A stretch of DNA of 64,000 nucleotides from the NCBI GenBank assembly GCA_016169945.1, contig JADLSH010000127.1:870501-934500 (forward strand), read 5' to 3'. Position numbers and translations under genes: made by a program. The notes below the pieces were generated by a model. That model searched no databases. It saw only the letters and a program-made list of their open reading frames with translations, and was not told the DNA's origin. How positions within the stretch are numbered: the stretch's first letter is position 1; the number at the start of each line of letters is the position of its first letter. The DNA comes from Trachythela sp. YZ-2020. Its lineage: Eukaryota > Cnidaria > Anthozoa > Malacalcyonacea > Clavulariidae. Positions 1 through 17,928 of this stretch are shown in pieces.

Positions 1-466
1 CGTTTATCTATTAATCGATTGATCTAAGTTTACATAATTTAGCCTATATATAATCATCTATTATTATATTTACGCAATCGTTTCGGTGTTAAAATTAAAT
101 ATGTTTACTGCTAAACTAAAACGTGTATATATGGTACAATGCTCTCACTTAGTGCAATTTTTTTATGCCAATAATAAGTCTCACTTTCAGTTGTCAAAAC
201 TACGGTTATACTTAAATGTTTCAAAATACCCAAACAGTCAAGTATATAGTTTAGCAAGTCTGTTATAAAGGTAATATCAAGATGTGTTTCACAGTTGTTG
301 TGACAAATTTGTCACAACTGATTGCAACAATCTTGCGGTAACAAGACAGACATCGAACTTTCCTTAATATGTCGTTCAGTTTTCAAACACTTAGTGATAT
401 ATTATTAATTCTTCAAGATACATTGCTTTTCAATTTTCAAACTGAAACAAATGCACTCTTGTTAAG
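1..466. other. AT-rich non-coding DNA, no gene seen
   Basis: No exon, RNA gene or clear repeat boundary could be supported here. Short open frames lack any recognisable family signature. Confidence 0.4.
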
Positions 467-1708
467 TTACGACAAACTCTTACAGATGAGTTGATTGTAG
501 TTGGCTCTGCAAGAAATAGATAGAGTATATCGGAAAAGAAGTACAATCCTGGATGAGCAAATTACTGTCGACGACCATGTAGTTACCGACCAAGTTACTT
601 TCAAATTCTTCGTTTTAACCGATGAAGGTCAATTTACAGACAGTTTTCTTAAAAATTGGGGGGTGTCGCACCCCCCACCCGATCGGTACGCCACTGCAAT
701 TAAGCTTGTGGGAAGAGAAAGTTCTTGAAGATCAGTTTAAGTGGTTTTAAAGTCCTCTCTTTAAAATGAAAGAAGGCCTTTGGCCTTTGAATCAATCGGA
801 ACTTAATTAAAATGAATGATGCATACGTTGCAGCATGTTTCATCAGAACCGAGTCTAGTGTGTCTAGTGTTTGAACTCTCAAGTCAAGGGTCTAAAATTC
901 ACCTTCACTTAGAGTCTTATATAGTAACAAACGATTTGTCGCTAGAAACTGTCTGAATATGTTGAAAGCTCGATCTTTCGAATTAAGAAATTCTGAAATT
1001 GAACTCTCAAGAAAAAATGAACTCTCAAGCCAAGGGTCTAAAATTCACCTTCACTTAGAGTCTTATATAGTAACAAACGATTTGTCGCTAGAAACTGTCT
1101 GAATATGTTGAAAGCTCGATCTTTCGAATTAAGAAATTCTGAAATTAACTGTGGGACAGAAGCTATATATATGTCATAATAATTAATTGGTCTATTAACG
1201 TCAGATTAACTAAAAAATCTCTATTTTCTACTCGCGTCTATCGCTGACGAATTGCACATGCGAAAGGCTTATTATTTTTTGAAAAATGTTTTTCTATTAC
1301 TATGGCAATTTCTTTTTTCGCAACGCGTCAAACACTAGACACACTAGACTCGGTTCTGATGAAACATGCTGCAACGTATGCATCATTCATTTTAATTAAG
1401 TTCCGATTGATTCAAAGGCCAAAGGCCTTTTTTCATTTTAAAGAGAGGACTTTAAAACTACTTAAACTGACCTTCAAGAACGTTCTATTCCCACAAGCTT
1501 AATTGCAGTGGCGTACCGAGCGGGTGGGGGGTGCGACACCCCCCAATTTTTAAGAAAACTGTCGGTAAATTTTAAAATTTCAAACAACCACAGGGTCATC
1601 GACAGTAATTTGCTCATCCAGGATTGTACTTCTTTTCATATACCGGCTCTATCTATTTCTTGCAGAGCCAACTACAATCAACTCATCTCTAAGAGTTTGT
1701 CGTTACTT
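467..1708. repeat. Foldback/TIR element with ~400-bp arms and an internal tandem duplication
   Basis: Bases about 467-873 are repeated in inverted orientation at about 1327-1708, with small differences. Each arm holds a G-run/C-run hairpin of the form GGGGGGTG-tcg-CACCCCCC (left copy near 657). The roughly 450-bp spacer carries a direct duplication of a 128-bp unit beginning GAACTCTCAAG (873-1000 and 1019-1146), plus a partial copy at 1001. Long TIRs without coding capacity suggest a non-autonomous foldback transposon. Superfamily was not assigned. Confidence 0.75.
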
Positions 1709-2711
1709 TCACATTGTGTATATATCAAGAGGAACAAAACTAATTCACTGACGCTTGTAATAATATACGAAGCAAATATTATTTCCTAAACTTGGGGATG
1801 AGGTTGCGAAACGTCAAAACTGAGTGCGTTAAAAATCTTGAATTCTTACGTGTAAAAACTTCATAATCAGTTTGATTAAAATCCTCTCAGGAAACATGGA
1901 AAATGCACTTCTGAGGCTTCATCATGCCCCAGACCCCCTGGGAGGTTGAAGCTATAAGAATGTCTGCGAAGGAGACTACCTAGGTCCCGACCCCCAATAA
2001 CAATTTGCTGCTGAGCCGGACTAATAACATTATGCCCTAGCTGCATGAGGCTTAGCAACAAACATCTCTTTTTTTTCCCTGCTTCGTCGGTAAATTTCAT
2101 GTTTGAATTATAAAACTATTGAGTTTTGTACATGGATCTGATCTAATGGCTGCAATACATGACAGTTACAATCTTAAGACCCGTTCCAACCAGAACAACA
2201 TGTTGGTCCAACATCATCCAACATTGTTGAGTGTCTTGAGTCTGTTTGAACATTACGTTTGGTAATTTTAGAATGGTTTGAATGGGCCTTGAAAGAGAAT
2301 AAACATTCTTCTCAACGTTTTCGAGGAAAGGCCCTTTGTCACTGGGAGAGTTATATAGTACGTTGACTTTTTATATACCAATCTTAATTATGTGTTATGT
2401 TTTTTTTATTCCCTATAATTGATAAAGGTCTCCTCGAGTGGAGCTGTACTTCATTAATCATTGCTGCATGCGATCTTTGTCTTCGACTATATTGATATAT
2501 ATTAATGAAAGAAGGTTATATATAGGAAAGGCTGCACGTATTTCATTTATTTGTCTGTGTTATGATAAAAGAACTCTTGCAGCTTTTTGACTATCTGCAG
2601 TTTACATCTGTATAATACAGTATCACACAGTTACAGTCTGTAGCTTTAAGAGATAATGAATGAAAAGCCTCTTTAATAGGTCGATTGATTATTTTTGGAT
2701 GAAGATAATTA

Positions 2712-2913
2712 TATAATTGATTTCTGTGTTTCTTAATATAGACCAGAAGAATAAGGCTTTAAATTTTTATTTAACAAAAACGACGTTTCGGAGTTTACTC
2801 CATCATCAGGTTAAAGATTATATACAATTTTGAATAAACTATTTTCATAGTTTATTCTGGTCTATATTAAGCCTTATTCTGGTCTATATTAAGAAACGCA
2901 GAAATCAATTATA
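2712..2913. repeat. Small TIR element (MITE-like)
   Basis: The segment 2712-2759 recurs inverted at 2869-2913, with arms of about 45 bp containing CTTAATATAGACCAG and its complement. The core carries an ACGACGTTTCGG motif related to the ACGTTTCG cores of other foldbacks in this window (for example 41633-41830 and 46650-46830). Confidence 0.65.
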
Positions 2914-3094
2914 AAATGAGGCTCAGAGAAAGTTCGTTTCTAAACCTTTTAAAGGTAATTAGCTATATAGTTGATGACTGAAAAAATGCAGATAAGATTC
3001 GATGATTTAAATCTTAATAGCCTTTCTGCATGTTATATTTTTAACATTCCAGTAAAATAAAAACTAAAGGCATTTAAGGCTAAGTTTACTAACT

Positions 3095-3320
3095 CTATCA
3101 GTTCTAATATATCAGTTATACAGTAAATTGTTGTTTCGTAGCCCTAGGGATCGAGTAAGGGCCACCTTTTATTGGGTCCAATGTTACTGCAGGAGGAAAC
3201 TGGAGTGCTCGGAGAAAACCTGCAGTGTTTGGTAGAGTCAAACTGGAAGCACTCTTCTCACATGTGACTGAGGTGAAACTATAACAAGACAACTGCATAT
3301 TGCAGAATCACTGTGCCATC
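3095..3320 (-). repeat. SINE remnant (tRNA-headed dispersed family)
   Basis: Read on the minus strand this matches the family seen best at 51590-51850. It has the stretch around 'ATATGCAGTTGTC', then 'CACATGTGAGAAGAGTGC', then 'CAAACACTGCAGG' and a 'GTAACA-TGGACCCAATAAAAGG' like tail. The tRNA-like head is degraded. Confidence 0.55.
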
Positions 3321-4552
3321 TAAATCAATATTAAAATACTTAGACCACTTGTCTCGCCAGTATGTAATTAGAAAAATTATTCTTTACTACATTTAAAATA
3401 GTTCTCTATTGTAAAATTCTATTTCTAACATTGTCATTCATTAGCAAATTGACAAATGGTCTATTGGCGTTGCACAATCCACACATTGCAAATTGGTGTC
3501 GCCTCTAGGCAGACTACTGTAGGCTTTAATATCAGTAATATGATTATAGATAATGCAAGATCGACTTAAGAGTCTGTTATGAAAACTGTTTTTGAAAATC
3601 ATGAGAAATGATATTAGTTTCGATCCATCAAATTCGCTATTAAATGAGATACCAATCATACGGCATATTTGAGGAACAAAATTGCTCTTATTATATGCTC
3701 TACATATTTCAAAATATATATTTGGTTAAACATTGCATGGTGTGGAACAACTGCGAACAGCTACGAATCAGTTTCAAACAGAATGCTTAGTTTCTGTACA
3801 TAATTGATCAGTATAGAATGTCTAGAACAAATTATAAATGTTGCATAAATGATTGAAATGCCTTGCTTGAAGCACCATAAGTGGCAAAGAATGCAAATTG
3901 CCTGTAATTGAGTTGTTTATTACTTCACCAAGTACATCCCGATCACGCAAGATTGAAATAAAGTTGCAAAAAACATAGCTTTGAACGAACAGTTTTCGTT
4001 TTTATTGTAAGTGCTTGAAAAAGATTAAGAAGACTCTAAAAAGCCTTGAATGGTGTACCAATCGGACTTTATAAATGCCATCGGTCATTAAACGAGTGGA
4101 AAGGATGGTGGGGGAAGGGGTCTCGCCCGGAAATATAAGTGGGCCACAAATTTATCAGCCATGTAATCGCTGTCATGTGTCACCCTCTCAATTCAGATTC
4201 TTATAAGTGGTCGGCCCATGCATGCAAACCTGAGAAAACTGATGCTAAGTAAAACTCTATAGGCTTTGACTGACTGGGACAAAATTACTGACCGCATTCG
4301 GTATTGGTACTTACACACACTATACAATGACACCATTAAGGCTAGGCGCCAGACTTAGGTGGTAGTTGGATAAAGGAAAGAGCCATGCAAATGATATCTT
4401 GAACTGTCAACCACACTCAGGTCGTTGACTGTCATCAAAATTTGAACCAGCTCAAAATTGATGAGAGTGCATGAAAGTTGATGAGAGTTGATGAGAGTTG
4501 GTGCATCTGTTTTTGACTCTCGTCAACTCTCAAAGTGTAAAGCCCAGGTCAT

Positions 4553-4745
4553 AGGAGCTGTGGCGCAGTAGTCAGAGCGAGCGCCTTTCACCTCTGAGTC
4601 TTGAGTTCGATTCTCGCTGAGGACTTTACTCATCACACTCATGTGAAAAGAGTAAGTCAACGCTCTACCGAAAGTCGTGGGTTTTCTCCGGGCACTCCGG
4701 TTCCTCCCATAGGGAAAGTTGACTGGGTGGGTTAGGATATACAGA
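4553..4745 (+). repeat. tRNA-derived SINE
   Basis: A tRNA-like head (GCTGTGGCGCAGTAGTC as A-box region, GAGTTCGATTCTCGC as B box) is followed by a SINE body with 'GGGTTTTCTCCGGGCACTCC'. That body motif is shared with the copies at 14586 and 47870. It is a retroposon, not a tRNA gene, because the anticodon arm is degenerate. Confidence 0.6.
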
Positions 4746-5151
4746 TTAGCGAAAAGTAATATCACAATTGTTGTAAAAATAGATAATGTAGGCTAAGTAC
4801 ATAATATAGGTAAGCGAGATACTTGATGTAATCGGTCACTGAAAAGCCTCAACGGGGAGTGAACTGAATAATGTATGTAACGAGGATGCATGCCGCCAAA
4901 GCAACTAATGTACATTTGTTGCGCGAGCAGTGTATTATGAACACGATGCAATGCAATAGTTGTCAAAAATCTTTAACTTTGAAGGTCCAGTGTCAGCAGC
5001 GATGGAGAATATAACGATGACAAAAAATACTTTTCAGTTTGAGTGGCTGACGTGAACTTCAAAAACTGTCAGTTTATATGCAATAGTTGTCAGATCCTAA
5101 CTTTGGAGTTATGTAACCTCATTAAATTTATGCCAACCTTTATCTTTACAG

Positions 5152-6597
5152 GCCAAAGAACTTTTCCGTCAAGTGTACGAGAAACCAATGGAAGCCTATC
5201 ACGGTTCATTGGACACTATAGAGTATCTTAAAGGCATTAGTTTTCATCCTGTGAAAGACCCTGCTTACATGAGACGTATGCATGTGTTTTTCAAAACACA
5301 TCACATACATCGTCTACTTATACGCAAACGTTCGTTGGACCGCACTTTAGAAAACATCGATCCATTCCTGAAAGGAGGTATGCATTGGACAAGTAGTCGA
5401 CAGCTACTGTCAGATCATAACGACAGATCGCATCGTTATGCGAGAAATAGCTCGCAACCTTGGGAATCGTTTGACTTCTCTAAAGTCTGGGCCTTGATGG
5501 ACAAGCAGCCATTACGCTACATACACGATGGAACAGAAGCGGCGATCACAAAAGTCGTGGATTTCTCCAAAGAAGTTCTAATTCGCGATGGAGAATCGAA
5601 TTTGTACGAAAAAGTGAGTTTCGACAAGTGGCACAATGGCTACATGCGTGTCGACCCCAAAATAGGCACGGAGTTCCTGGTCGATATTGGCACAAAGTAC
5701 CAAACACGTGACCCCAATCACAATGCAAAAGTAACGCGCGCGCGTCGTACTGTACGGATTCGTCAGACATTTGGGAAATTCGTTATAAAATCTGAAGAGA
5801 GCTACGGTGAATCAAAAGCCACGCTACATTTTATAGTCCCGTTAATGGAGAGACTTGAGAACTTCAAAAGGTTTTTGAAAAGTTTTGAAGAAGAGTTCTT
5901 ACTGCGTAATGATCCGGTGAAATTACTTGTAGTATATTTCCCCGACGCTGCTTCGCCTGTGGAACAGAAGAAAGCATTCGATGAATACGCTAAGAAATAT
6001 CCGGCAGTCAAAATGAAATGGCTGGATGTCAAAGGGCCGTTCAAACGAGCGGTCGCCCTACAAATGGGCACAGATTTTTTTGGGAATAATTCCCTGCTTT
6101 ATTTTTGTGACGTGGACTTGGTGTTTCGACGGGAGTTTGCGGATCGTTGTCGCGCGAACGCCGTGCTGGGAAAACGAGCGTATTTTCCTGTCATGTTTAG
6201 TCAGTTCAATCCGAAGATCACTTTCGCTAATAAAAGACATCCAGGGCATCATTACTATGCAAAAGAGGCTGGCTTCTGGCGATGGTATAGCTTTGGGCCA
6301 GCGTGTGCGTACGGAAAAGATATTAACGAATCAGGAGGCTTAAACACGAACTTACTTGGCTGGGGACTCGAAGATGTAGACTTATATGAGAAGTTTCTAA
6401 AACGGCCCGATATAGAGATATTTCGCGCGCCCGACCCAGGTCTCGTGCATGTCTACCACCCGCACGCGACCTGCGACCCGAAATCTACGGAGGAACAGCA
6501 AGCCATGTGTCGTGCGGCGCAGGCTGATATATACAGCTCTGCTCCATCGTGCGTGGACTATCTATATAGTAAAGGATATCTGGGATATTTCTTATAA
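5152..6597 (+). CDS. CHSY1: Chondroitin sulfate synthase, terminal exon (CHSY1/CHSY3-type)
   Basis: This terminal coding exon encodes 481 residues. It opens after a pyrimidine-rich acceptor (TTTATCTTTACAG, last base 5151) in frame 0 and ends at TAA 6595-6597. The family makes chondroitin by alternating GlcA and GalNAc transfer in the Golgi lumen. The early block HPVKDPAYMRRMH matches the linker of human CHSY1 (HPVKDPPYMYRLH). The C-terminal CHGN/GT7-like domain shows the metal-binding DxD (FCDVDLVF, near 6107), CRANAVLGKRAYFPVMFSQ, and GWGLEDVDLYEKF near 6359 with the probable catalytic acidic pair. The tail HVYHPHATCDP resembles CHSY1/3 rather than CSGALNACT, which has GWGGEDVHLY. The N-terminal membrane anchor and first transferase domain must be in upstream exons not found here. 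No canonical AATAAA lies immediately downstream. Confidence 0.93.
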   Translation, partial: AKELFRQVYEKPMEAYHGSLDTIEYLKGISFHPVKDPAYMRRMHVFFKTHHIHRLLIRKRSLDRTLENIDPFLKGGMHWTSSRQLLSDHNDRSHRYARNSSQPWESFDFSKVWALMDKQPLRYIHDGTEAAITKVVDFSKEVLIRDGESNLYEKVSFDKWHNGYMRVDPKIGTEFLVDIGTKYQTRDPNHNAKVTRARRTVRIRQTFGKFVIKSEESYGESKATLHFIVPLMERLENFKRFLKSFEEEFLLRNDPVKLLVVYFPDAASPVEQKKAFDEYAKKYPAVKMKWLDVKGPFKRAVALQMGTDFFGNNSLLYFCDVDLVFRREFADRCRANAVLGKRAYFPVMFSQFNPKITFANKRHPGHHYYAKEAGFWRWYSFGPACAYGKDINESGGLNTNLLGWGLEDVDLYEKFLKRPDIEIFRAPDPGLVHVYHPHATCDPKSTEEQQAMCRAAQADIYSSAPSCVDYLYSKGYLGYFL

Positions 6598-6786
6598 TAA
6601 GATAATATGTCCACGCCCTAAATTTGGTTCTAATCATCTACCTATTGCCCGACTACCCTTGCTTCTCGAGATTCGAACGAGGATGATATTTGATGATGAT
6701 TTTCGCTCTCCAATAATAGTTTAATCCTGGTTAAACTAAGAATGCTCATTCTTCCAGATGCATAATCTGTCTGACAGATCATCCGT

Positions 6787-7085
6787 CTTAAGGCCATGTT
6801 ACCCAGTTTGCTGCAATTTGCAACACAATTTCTGCACTGAGCCATATTATTTAGAAACGTACAGAAAAACGGTGAACATAGCCTGTGTTTCACTCCATCG
6901 ATATTATCATTCTCATTCACTTCTTTGTTGCATGCCTTCGCGACATGTTTCGCATGAAAAATATCGGCAAACTGTAAAACGAGATTCATGCTCACAATTT
7001 CTGTGCGAATATACTATTACCTAACATCGCTCTGTGTCCGAAATTGCCGTTGCAATTTGCAGTAAAAAGTGTAACCTGGCCTTTA
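6787..7085. repeat. TIR element (MITE-like)
   Basis: The left end AAGGCCATGTTACCC, followed by TTTGCTGCAATTTGCAAC, is mirrored at the right by GTTGCAATTTGCAGTAAAAA then GTAACCTGGCCTTT. The arms are about 45 bp with several mismatches. It lies directly beside the hAT-like MITE. Confidence 0.6.
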
Positions 7086-7136
7086 GTATGAACACAAGGC
7101 GAACTATCCACACGAACTCTACACAGGCAATGGTTC

Positions 7137-7473
7137 CAGGGACGCCGGAGCGATAGTAGGGCAGGGGGGGCAATGCGAACGTAAGGGCAGTCGAGAAAAT
7201 TTTTCGCTGTCACGCCCTTTCGATGGGATTTTGATGATTTTCAAATTTCAACTCATTTAATTGTTATTTCTATGTACAAATATAGATCTAAAGAAGTACG
7301 GAACGAAAACAATAGCTTTCCATTATGCACTGATCGTCTAATTTACAGCTGTATTCTCTCTTCTTTGCCAGTATTATTATTGTTTCATTTATATTATAAG
7401 GGCACTTTTGCCCCCCTTGCCCCCCTTAGGAAAGGGCAGGAGGGGCGCTTGCCCCCCCTCTCCGGCGTCCCTG
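7137..7473. mobile_element. hAT-like MITE with 8-bp target duplication
   Basis: A 337-bp element begins CAGGGACGCCGGAG and ends with the exact complement CTCCGGCGTCCCTG. It is flanked by the 8-bp direct repeat AATGGTTC at 7129-7136 and 7474-7481. A CAGGG terminus plus an 8-bp TSD is the hallmark of hAT transposons. It is too short to encode a transposase, so it is non-autonomous. Confidence 0.85.
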
Positions 7474-8979
7474 AATGGTTCTGTGAGAGAAAATCACGCC
7501 TGATATTTCCCTGATAGTTCGTCTAATGCATGCCGTATTTTTACAACACACAGACGAATTACAGACGTCTAATTATCAGACGAACTGTCTTTTTTGCCCA
7601 AGTTCGTCCAGAAGGATGATCTGTCTCTATAGCATAAGACGGACCATTATTTAATGGAGCAAAACATTGGGGCATTTGATGATTTTAACCAATTTGTGGT
7701 GGAGACAACCAGATGGTTAGTTAGAGCAATTATATAATTAAGACTGAATATTTATAATAACTTAACAAGAGAATATAAAAGCTTGTTATGATTGTATTGA
7801 CTAACATATAAACTAGCAAAAATTAAAGTAATTATTTTAAATGCAGACATCGGATCAGATAGTTTTTATAATCCGATAATCGATTAATGATTATAATATG
7901 ATCTTAGGATCGATAAAAGACGCGGTTCTCTAACGAATTTCCAAAGAAAACCTAACCACAGACGATCAGTTTCAATGGTTCCTTAGGTGACAATAGAAAT
8001 ACTAATCAACAGAAGTTGTGAACAAAGTTTTGTCTGGTATAAATCAACATAATATAGATAGCAGTGTGCTTCAAGCCATGCCATTCCATTTGGTCGTAAC
8101 TGTCATTACCAAGTCATAGTCTGGATCTATCTTGTCAGTTATTGCGCTCTATGTAAATCAATCTTTACTGACTGTAGAAATATATTGACACTCTATTGCA
8201 TCGGTCACCTTGATAGGTTCACGACAGTTAATTACGAGGAAATGGAACCACGGCTTGAGGGAAGATATAATGGTTAGGTAGATTATTGATAATTTGTACG
8301 TAATATAGAATGAGATATTTTGGAAATGTGTTATTTGTTTTCATGATTACGAGATTTGGAATATTTTTATAAAGATTTAAAGTTGAAATAAAGCGTTAGA
8401 GTTTTGCTTTCATTCATTTGTTATCACTTGATAATCTCGGTGCTTTAAAACGTAAAAGTTTGTTCCTGAAAGGTTTGTTTTAAAGTGGAAAGTTCCGGGA
8501 TTCTTTGGAAAGGTTGTCATGAGGTGAAATTCCAGAAACTGCATATTTTGCGCGGGAATCAAACCTGCTGAGGTCCGCAGTATTAATCGGAAAATATTAC
8601 TAATGAAAATATAAATATCTCTGTCTCATAGAGAGTGTAAAATTAATCCTTTTAAAAGTCGCCCACGACAACTGTTATATGGGCGTAGCTATAGACGTCA
8701 GCAGCTGAAGTTGTCATGGTAAATAAACCTTAAAACTAAACTCGTGGGTGAAATATGTGTACGAATATTCGAGGGGAAGTGATTTCGAATATTTTAATCA
8801 TTATTTCATTTTAATGGTGTAACTAGTACCAATCGTGAACTGGTTCAATTGCCTAATATGTGGCAAAAACCATGACGTGACAAGTTACTGTAATTTAAAC
8901 TTGGCGGTGACACGGGAATGAATGAATGATGTCAAAGTGTTGGTGCACAGTTTTGGTGACCTTGACCCAGTGCCTAATG

Positions 8980-9060
8980 ACGGCTACCAAACACCACAAG
9001 TTTTTTCCAGGTACTCTGGCTTAGTGGCTTCCGCTTTTAGTAACACTGGACCGAATAAGG
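8980..9060 (+). repeat. Degenerate SINE fragment
   Basis: The motifs CCAAACACCACAAG, CCAGGTACTCTGG and TAGTAACACTGGACC match the body of the dispersed SINE family in the same order. The head and tail are lost. Confidence 0.5.
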
Positions 9061-10905
9061 ATAAATAGCATTACACTCTGACTATCAGACTATCGATGTG
9101 GTTGCATTCCGTGTCTGAGCAAGCTGAAAAAGAGTTAATTTCAAAAGATTTAAGTCATTTAACTTAACAAGTTCAATTATACTTTTCAACTCTGCAAGGA
9201 ATTTTAAATATATATTACGAACCTTCCAGAACTTTGAATCGGAAATACTTAAACTGTTATCCGGTATAAAACGCAGGCGTTGTGTATTAGATCAAGAATA
9301 CGGCGTTCAAATGAGGCCCAAAAGCTATTGTATTGAGTGTAAAGTCCTTTAAAATACTATACACTAGTTAAAAAAATAATATAGGTACTCTCTGAGTACT
9401 TCGATTTTTTCTTGCAGTAACAATGGAGCAATAAGGGATGTATTGTAGCTGGAAATTTCCAGTGAAAAATGCATGGCATACATATTTTAGTCGATTAATG
9501 CAACTATATGCCCTTCGGCCCTGCAATTCCGGTGCAGCGCTCTGATCAGTGGGCTGCAGAGTCCAGTTGCCACAACTTGTTGTTGTGGTTAGCACAACTT
9601 GAGATGAAATTCTATGAAATCGTAAAGGAATATTTCAATATTTTGCAACGTCACAGCTAGGGTATTTCAGTCTAAATTCCGCAAATGCGTCGCATTTTAT
9701 TATCTTTACGCAGTCCTGCCCTCACTTGCCTGCACGCCCGATACTACAACTCGATAACGAGGTTGCTACATATTACTTCCGTGCAAGCGATATTCGAGAC
9801 GAACAAGTCGTGAAGTTGTCAGAAATATAAAACATTTCGACCCCGAAATAAACACCGCTAAAGAAAGATCAACCCCTTATATTTTATAACTACAAACTTG
9901 GACTATTATAGTAGCCATATACCTAGAGGTAAGTACGATGTTGTTCCTTTAACATCGTTTATTTTGATCGGGAAAATGCACATTTTATATCAATAAGCAG
10001 GACAGAATCTTGTTTTTAAAATGCACAGCCAATGCTGCTGGTAGGTGTTCATTTCGTTCAAATTTAGAGGTTTTTAGACTTGATTTATTTGTAGATTTAA
10101 GGCATTTATATTGTTCTGGTTGTAGTAAAGCGTTACCGTGAAAATCGGCGACAATCAAGCCGGAATTCGTAGTTGATGACTAGAAATATATGCCTTGCAA
10201 TTTTATGAATATTTACCAGTCATATTCATAACAAAGTAGAAATATGTTATAAAATTCCACAAAAAAACTCTATTTTGTTTTGTAGGTTTATTACGTTAAA
10301 AATATATAGTTTATCCCCAAAACTCTTGTGCTATTTCTAAGGGGATAAACGTTTGTTCTTAAAATAAAATTACTAGTGTTGACGGCCCATGCAGTTTGGA
10401 AATAATTTTTCGATATATCATTTAATAATTTTGGCGATTTGCGGTGTCTAGATTGTAATACGGCTCTATATTTGGCAAGATTTAAGCTCGATTTTGTCAG
10501 TCGGATATGTAATATCTTTCTTACACTAAGATCTTTTTGAAAATACAAATTGGTCGTATTTCCGGGTAGTGCTATTACTAAAACAAAGGTATTCAATATT
10601 GTTTACCAAATAAAGTATAGATGTGCTGCACCCTCGATTTTGTATCAAGTTGTATTCTAGCATTGATTAGCAGTTAATTAGAACGTTTTGGGAGAATTGT
10701 ATCATAGATTCTCACATATTTGGATGCCATTAATAGTATATTAGTAAATATATAAATATATACAAATTAGGAAGTGTAATAATCAATAAACACATTTCTA
10801 AATGACTGCCACTTAGCACACTGCACTTAATTTGTTTCAAATTTCCAATTTTGATTGGTTTATTTAAAAGTGAAATTTTAGATAAACATTTGTTTGGTTT
10901 TGTAG

Positions 10906-10942
10906 ATCTGGTGTAAATTTGGACCACAAAAGCACAGCATTA

Positions 10943-10945
<3 letters not shown>
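10906..10945 (+). other. CSK: CSK exon carrying 5'UTR and only the start codon
   Basis: The acceptor TTTTGTAG (last base 10905) and the donor ATG/GTAGGT (10945/10946) bound a 40-bp exon whose only coding content is the ATG at 10943-10945. With it, the CSK coding sequence sums to 1347 nt, an exact multiple of three, and gives 448 aa against 450 in human. Splice support is by eye only. Confidence 0.55.
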
Positions 10946-16414
<5,469 letters not shown>

Positions 16415-17928
16415 TATCGTCGATAACTGGTTAGACTGGTTTTAAATATCTCGTTATACCGGTTTATCTGGTCATACTGGTTTTACATATCTCGTTATAC
16501 CGGTTCATCATATCTTATCAAACTGGTTTTACATATCTCGTTATTCCAGTTTTGTGTATCTGGTCATACTGGTTTACAAATCTCGTTATTCCAGTTTCAC
16601 ATATCTGGTCATGCTGCATGGTTTTACATATCTCGTTATACCGGTTTAACACATCTGGTCACGCTGGTTTGCATATCTTGTTTAACCAGGTTTAAGCATC
16701 TGGTCATACTGGCTTTACATATCTCGTTATACTGGTTTAACGTATGTGGTCATACTAGTTTTACATATCTTGTTATACGTTTTACATACTTGTTGTTCTG
16801 GTTTATTTGGCCATGCTGATTTTACATGTCTTGTCATACCGGTTTAACGTATCTGGTCTTACAGGTTTGAGAATTGAAAAAGTAATACGAGTGTAATATT
16901 AATTCTTAGATAAAGTGTTAGGAATTTTTTAATTAGCTAGGAAATCACATTAGATGATTAGAGAACTTTCACGTCCAATGCACAATGAAGAATATAGACC
17001 TATCATAAATCATATTTTGTTGACAAGATGCGAGATTTTTACGTGTAACTGTAAAATATGTAGGAACCGAGATGTACACTTAATACATAAATGGTTTATG
17101 GTTATTGTAATATAGTAACAAGTCATCAATGTTATATTTACGGTTCACTAAATAGTACATACATGCAACGCTGGGAAAGGCTTTGTATGTCCAAGTATTT
17201 TTAGTATTTTCAAGGGCCCACAGTAATTGGTTTATGCTGTTGTGGTGTCCCCGCCAATTGTCTATATGTTTTTTATTGTTTGTAGGTTGTGGTGTCACGT
17301 TTGTGTGTTTGTGTCATGTTTGTGTTTGGCGAAGTTAAATAAATGAATAAAAAAATATCAAATCAATTGTGATATCGTCTGCATGGCTATTTTATCTTCC
17401 ATTATTAAATCACAAGAGTCGTAACTCATATTACAAAAATCGCAACCAACGCATCTTGGCAACGTTTGGAATTTAGTTGCACCCGGACTAATGCCATTGC
17501 ATGGGTTCATTGGTGGTAAACACGGGCAGAATGCGCCTCTTGAAGTCATCTGATCATGCACGTTTCTGAACTGAAGGCTAGCACAGTAACAATGAAACGT
17601 GGACGGATGTACTCCGTTATTAAGTTGGCATACTTAACATAATATGGCTTTGTGTCAAAAAGGTTGCAATTTGCAGCAAAAGCATGGATTGTTCCGTATC
17701 ATAGATTTAAGCTTACATTGTGTTTTCAATTCTCCGGATTTCAATCACACAAAAAGATAGGAAAAGGAAATATAATTATTTATAACTTTATTTATGCTAA
17801 TCTAAAATTTACAAAGTTATATATATTGCCTAACATTAACTATTTACAATTATACAAACGATTTGCATGCATTAGGTTGCTCCAACAAGCAGTTGGAAAT
17901 GTTTCATTTTAATCATGACGTGCTATTT
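16415..17928. other. Intergenic space between convergent CSK and securin
   Basis: It contains the minisatellite at 16431-16870 and then AT-rich sequence without a recognised exon. AATAAA occurs near 17339 on the plus strand. On the minus strand, AATAAA (plus TTTATT at 17788-17793) lies about 135 bp beyond the securin stop and is a plausible securin poly(A) signal. Confidence 0.5.
16431..16870. repeat. Minisatellite, about 42-48 bp units
   Basis: About ten imperfect copies of a unit with TGGTCATACTGGTTTTACAT followed by ATCTCGTTATACCGG begin 17 bp after the CSK stop codon, so they probably lie in its 3'UTR. Confidence 0.8.

Larger units (their letters stand above)
1709..5151. other. Non-coding stretch upstream of the CHSY terminal exon
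   Basis: Probably an intron of the chondroitin synthase gene, since the next exon opens with a good acceptor and the N-terminal half of the protein is not found downstream. It contains a small TIR element (2712-2913), a SINE remnant in minus orientation (about 3095-3320) and a tRNA-derived SINE (about 4553-4745). No upstream CHSY exon was recognised. Confidence 0.45.
6598..10905. other. Intergenic region between CHSY and CSK
   Basis: No coding exon was recognised. It holds a TIR element (about 6787-7085), a hAT-like MITE (7137-7473), a pair of inverted GACGAACT-type motifs near 7515-7605, and a SINE remnant near 8980-9060. A possible noncoding first exon of CSK ends at the consensus donor AGAG/GTAAGT at 9928/9929 (weak inference). 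Confidence 0.4.

Noticed and set aside
6026..6343. Overlapping frames in the CHSY exon on both strands
   Set aside because: The CHSY frame carries conserved catalytic motifs throughout; the others are antisense or shifted shadows.
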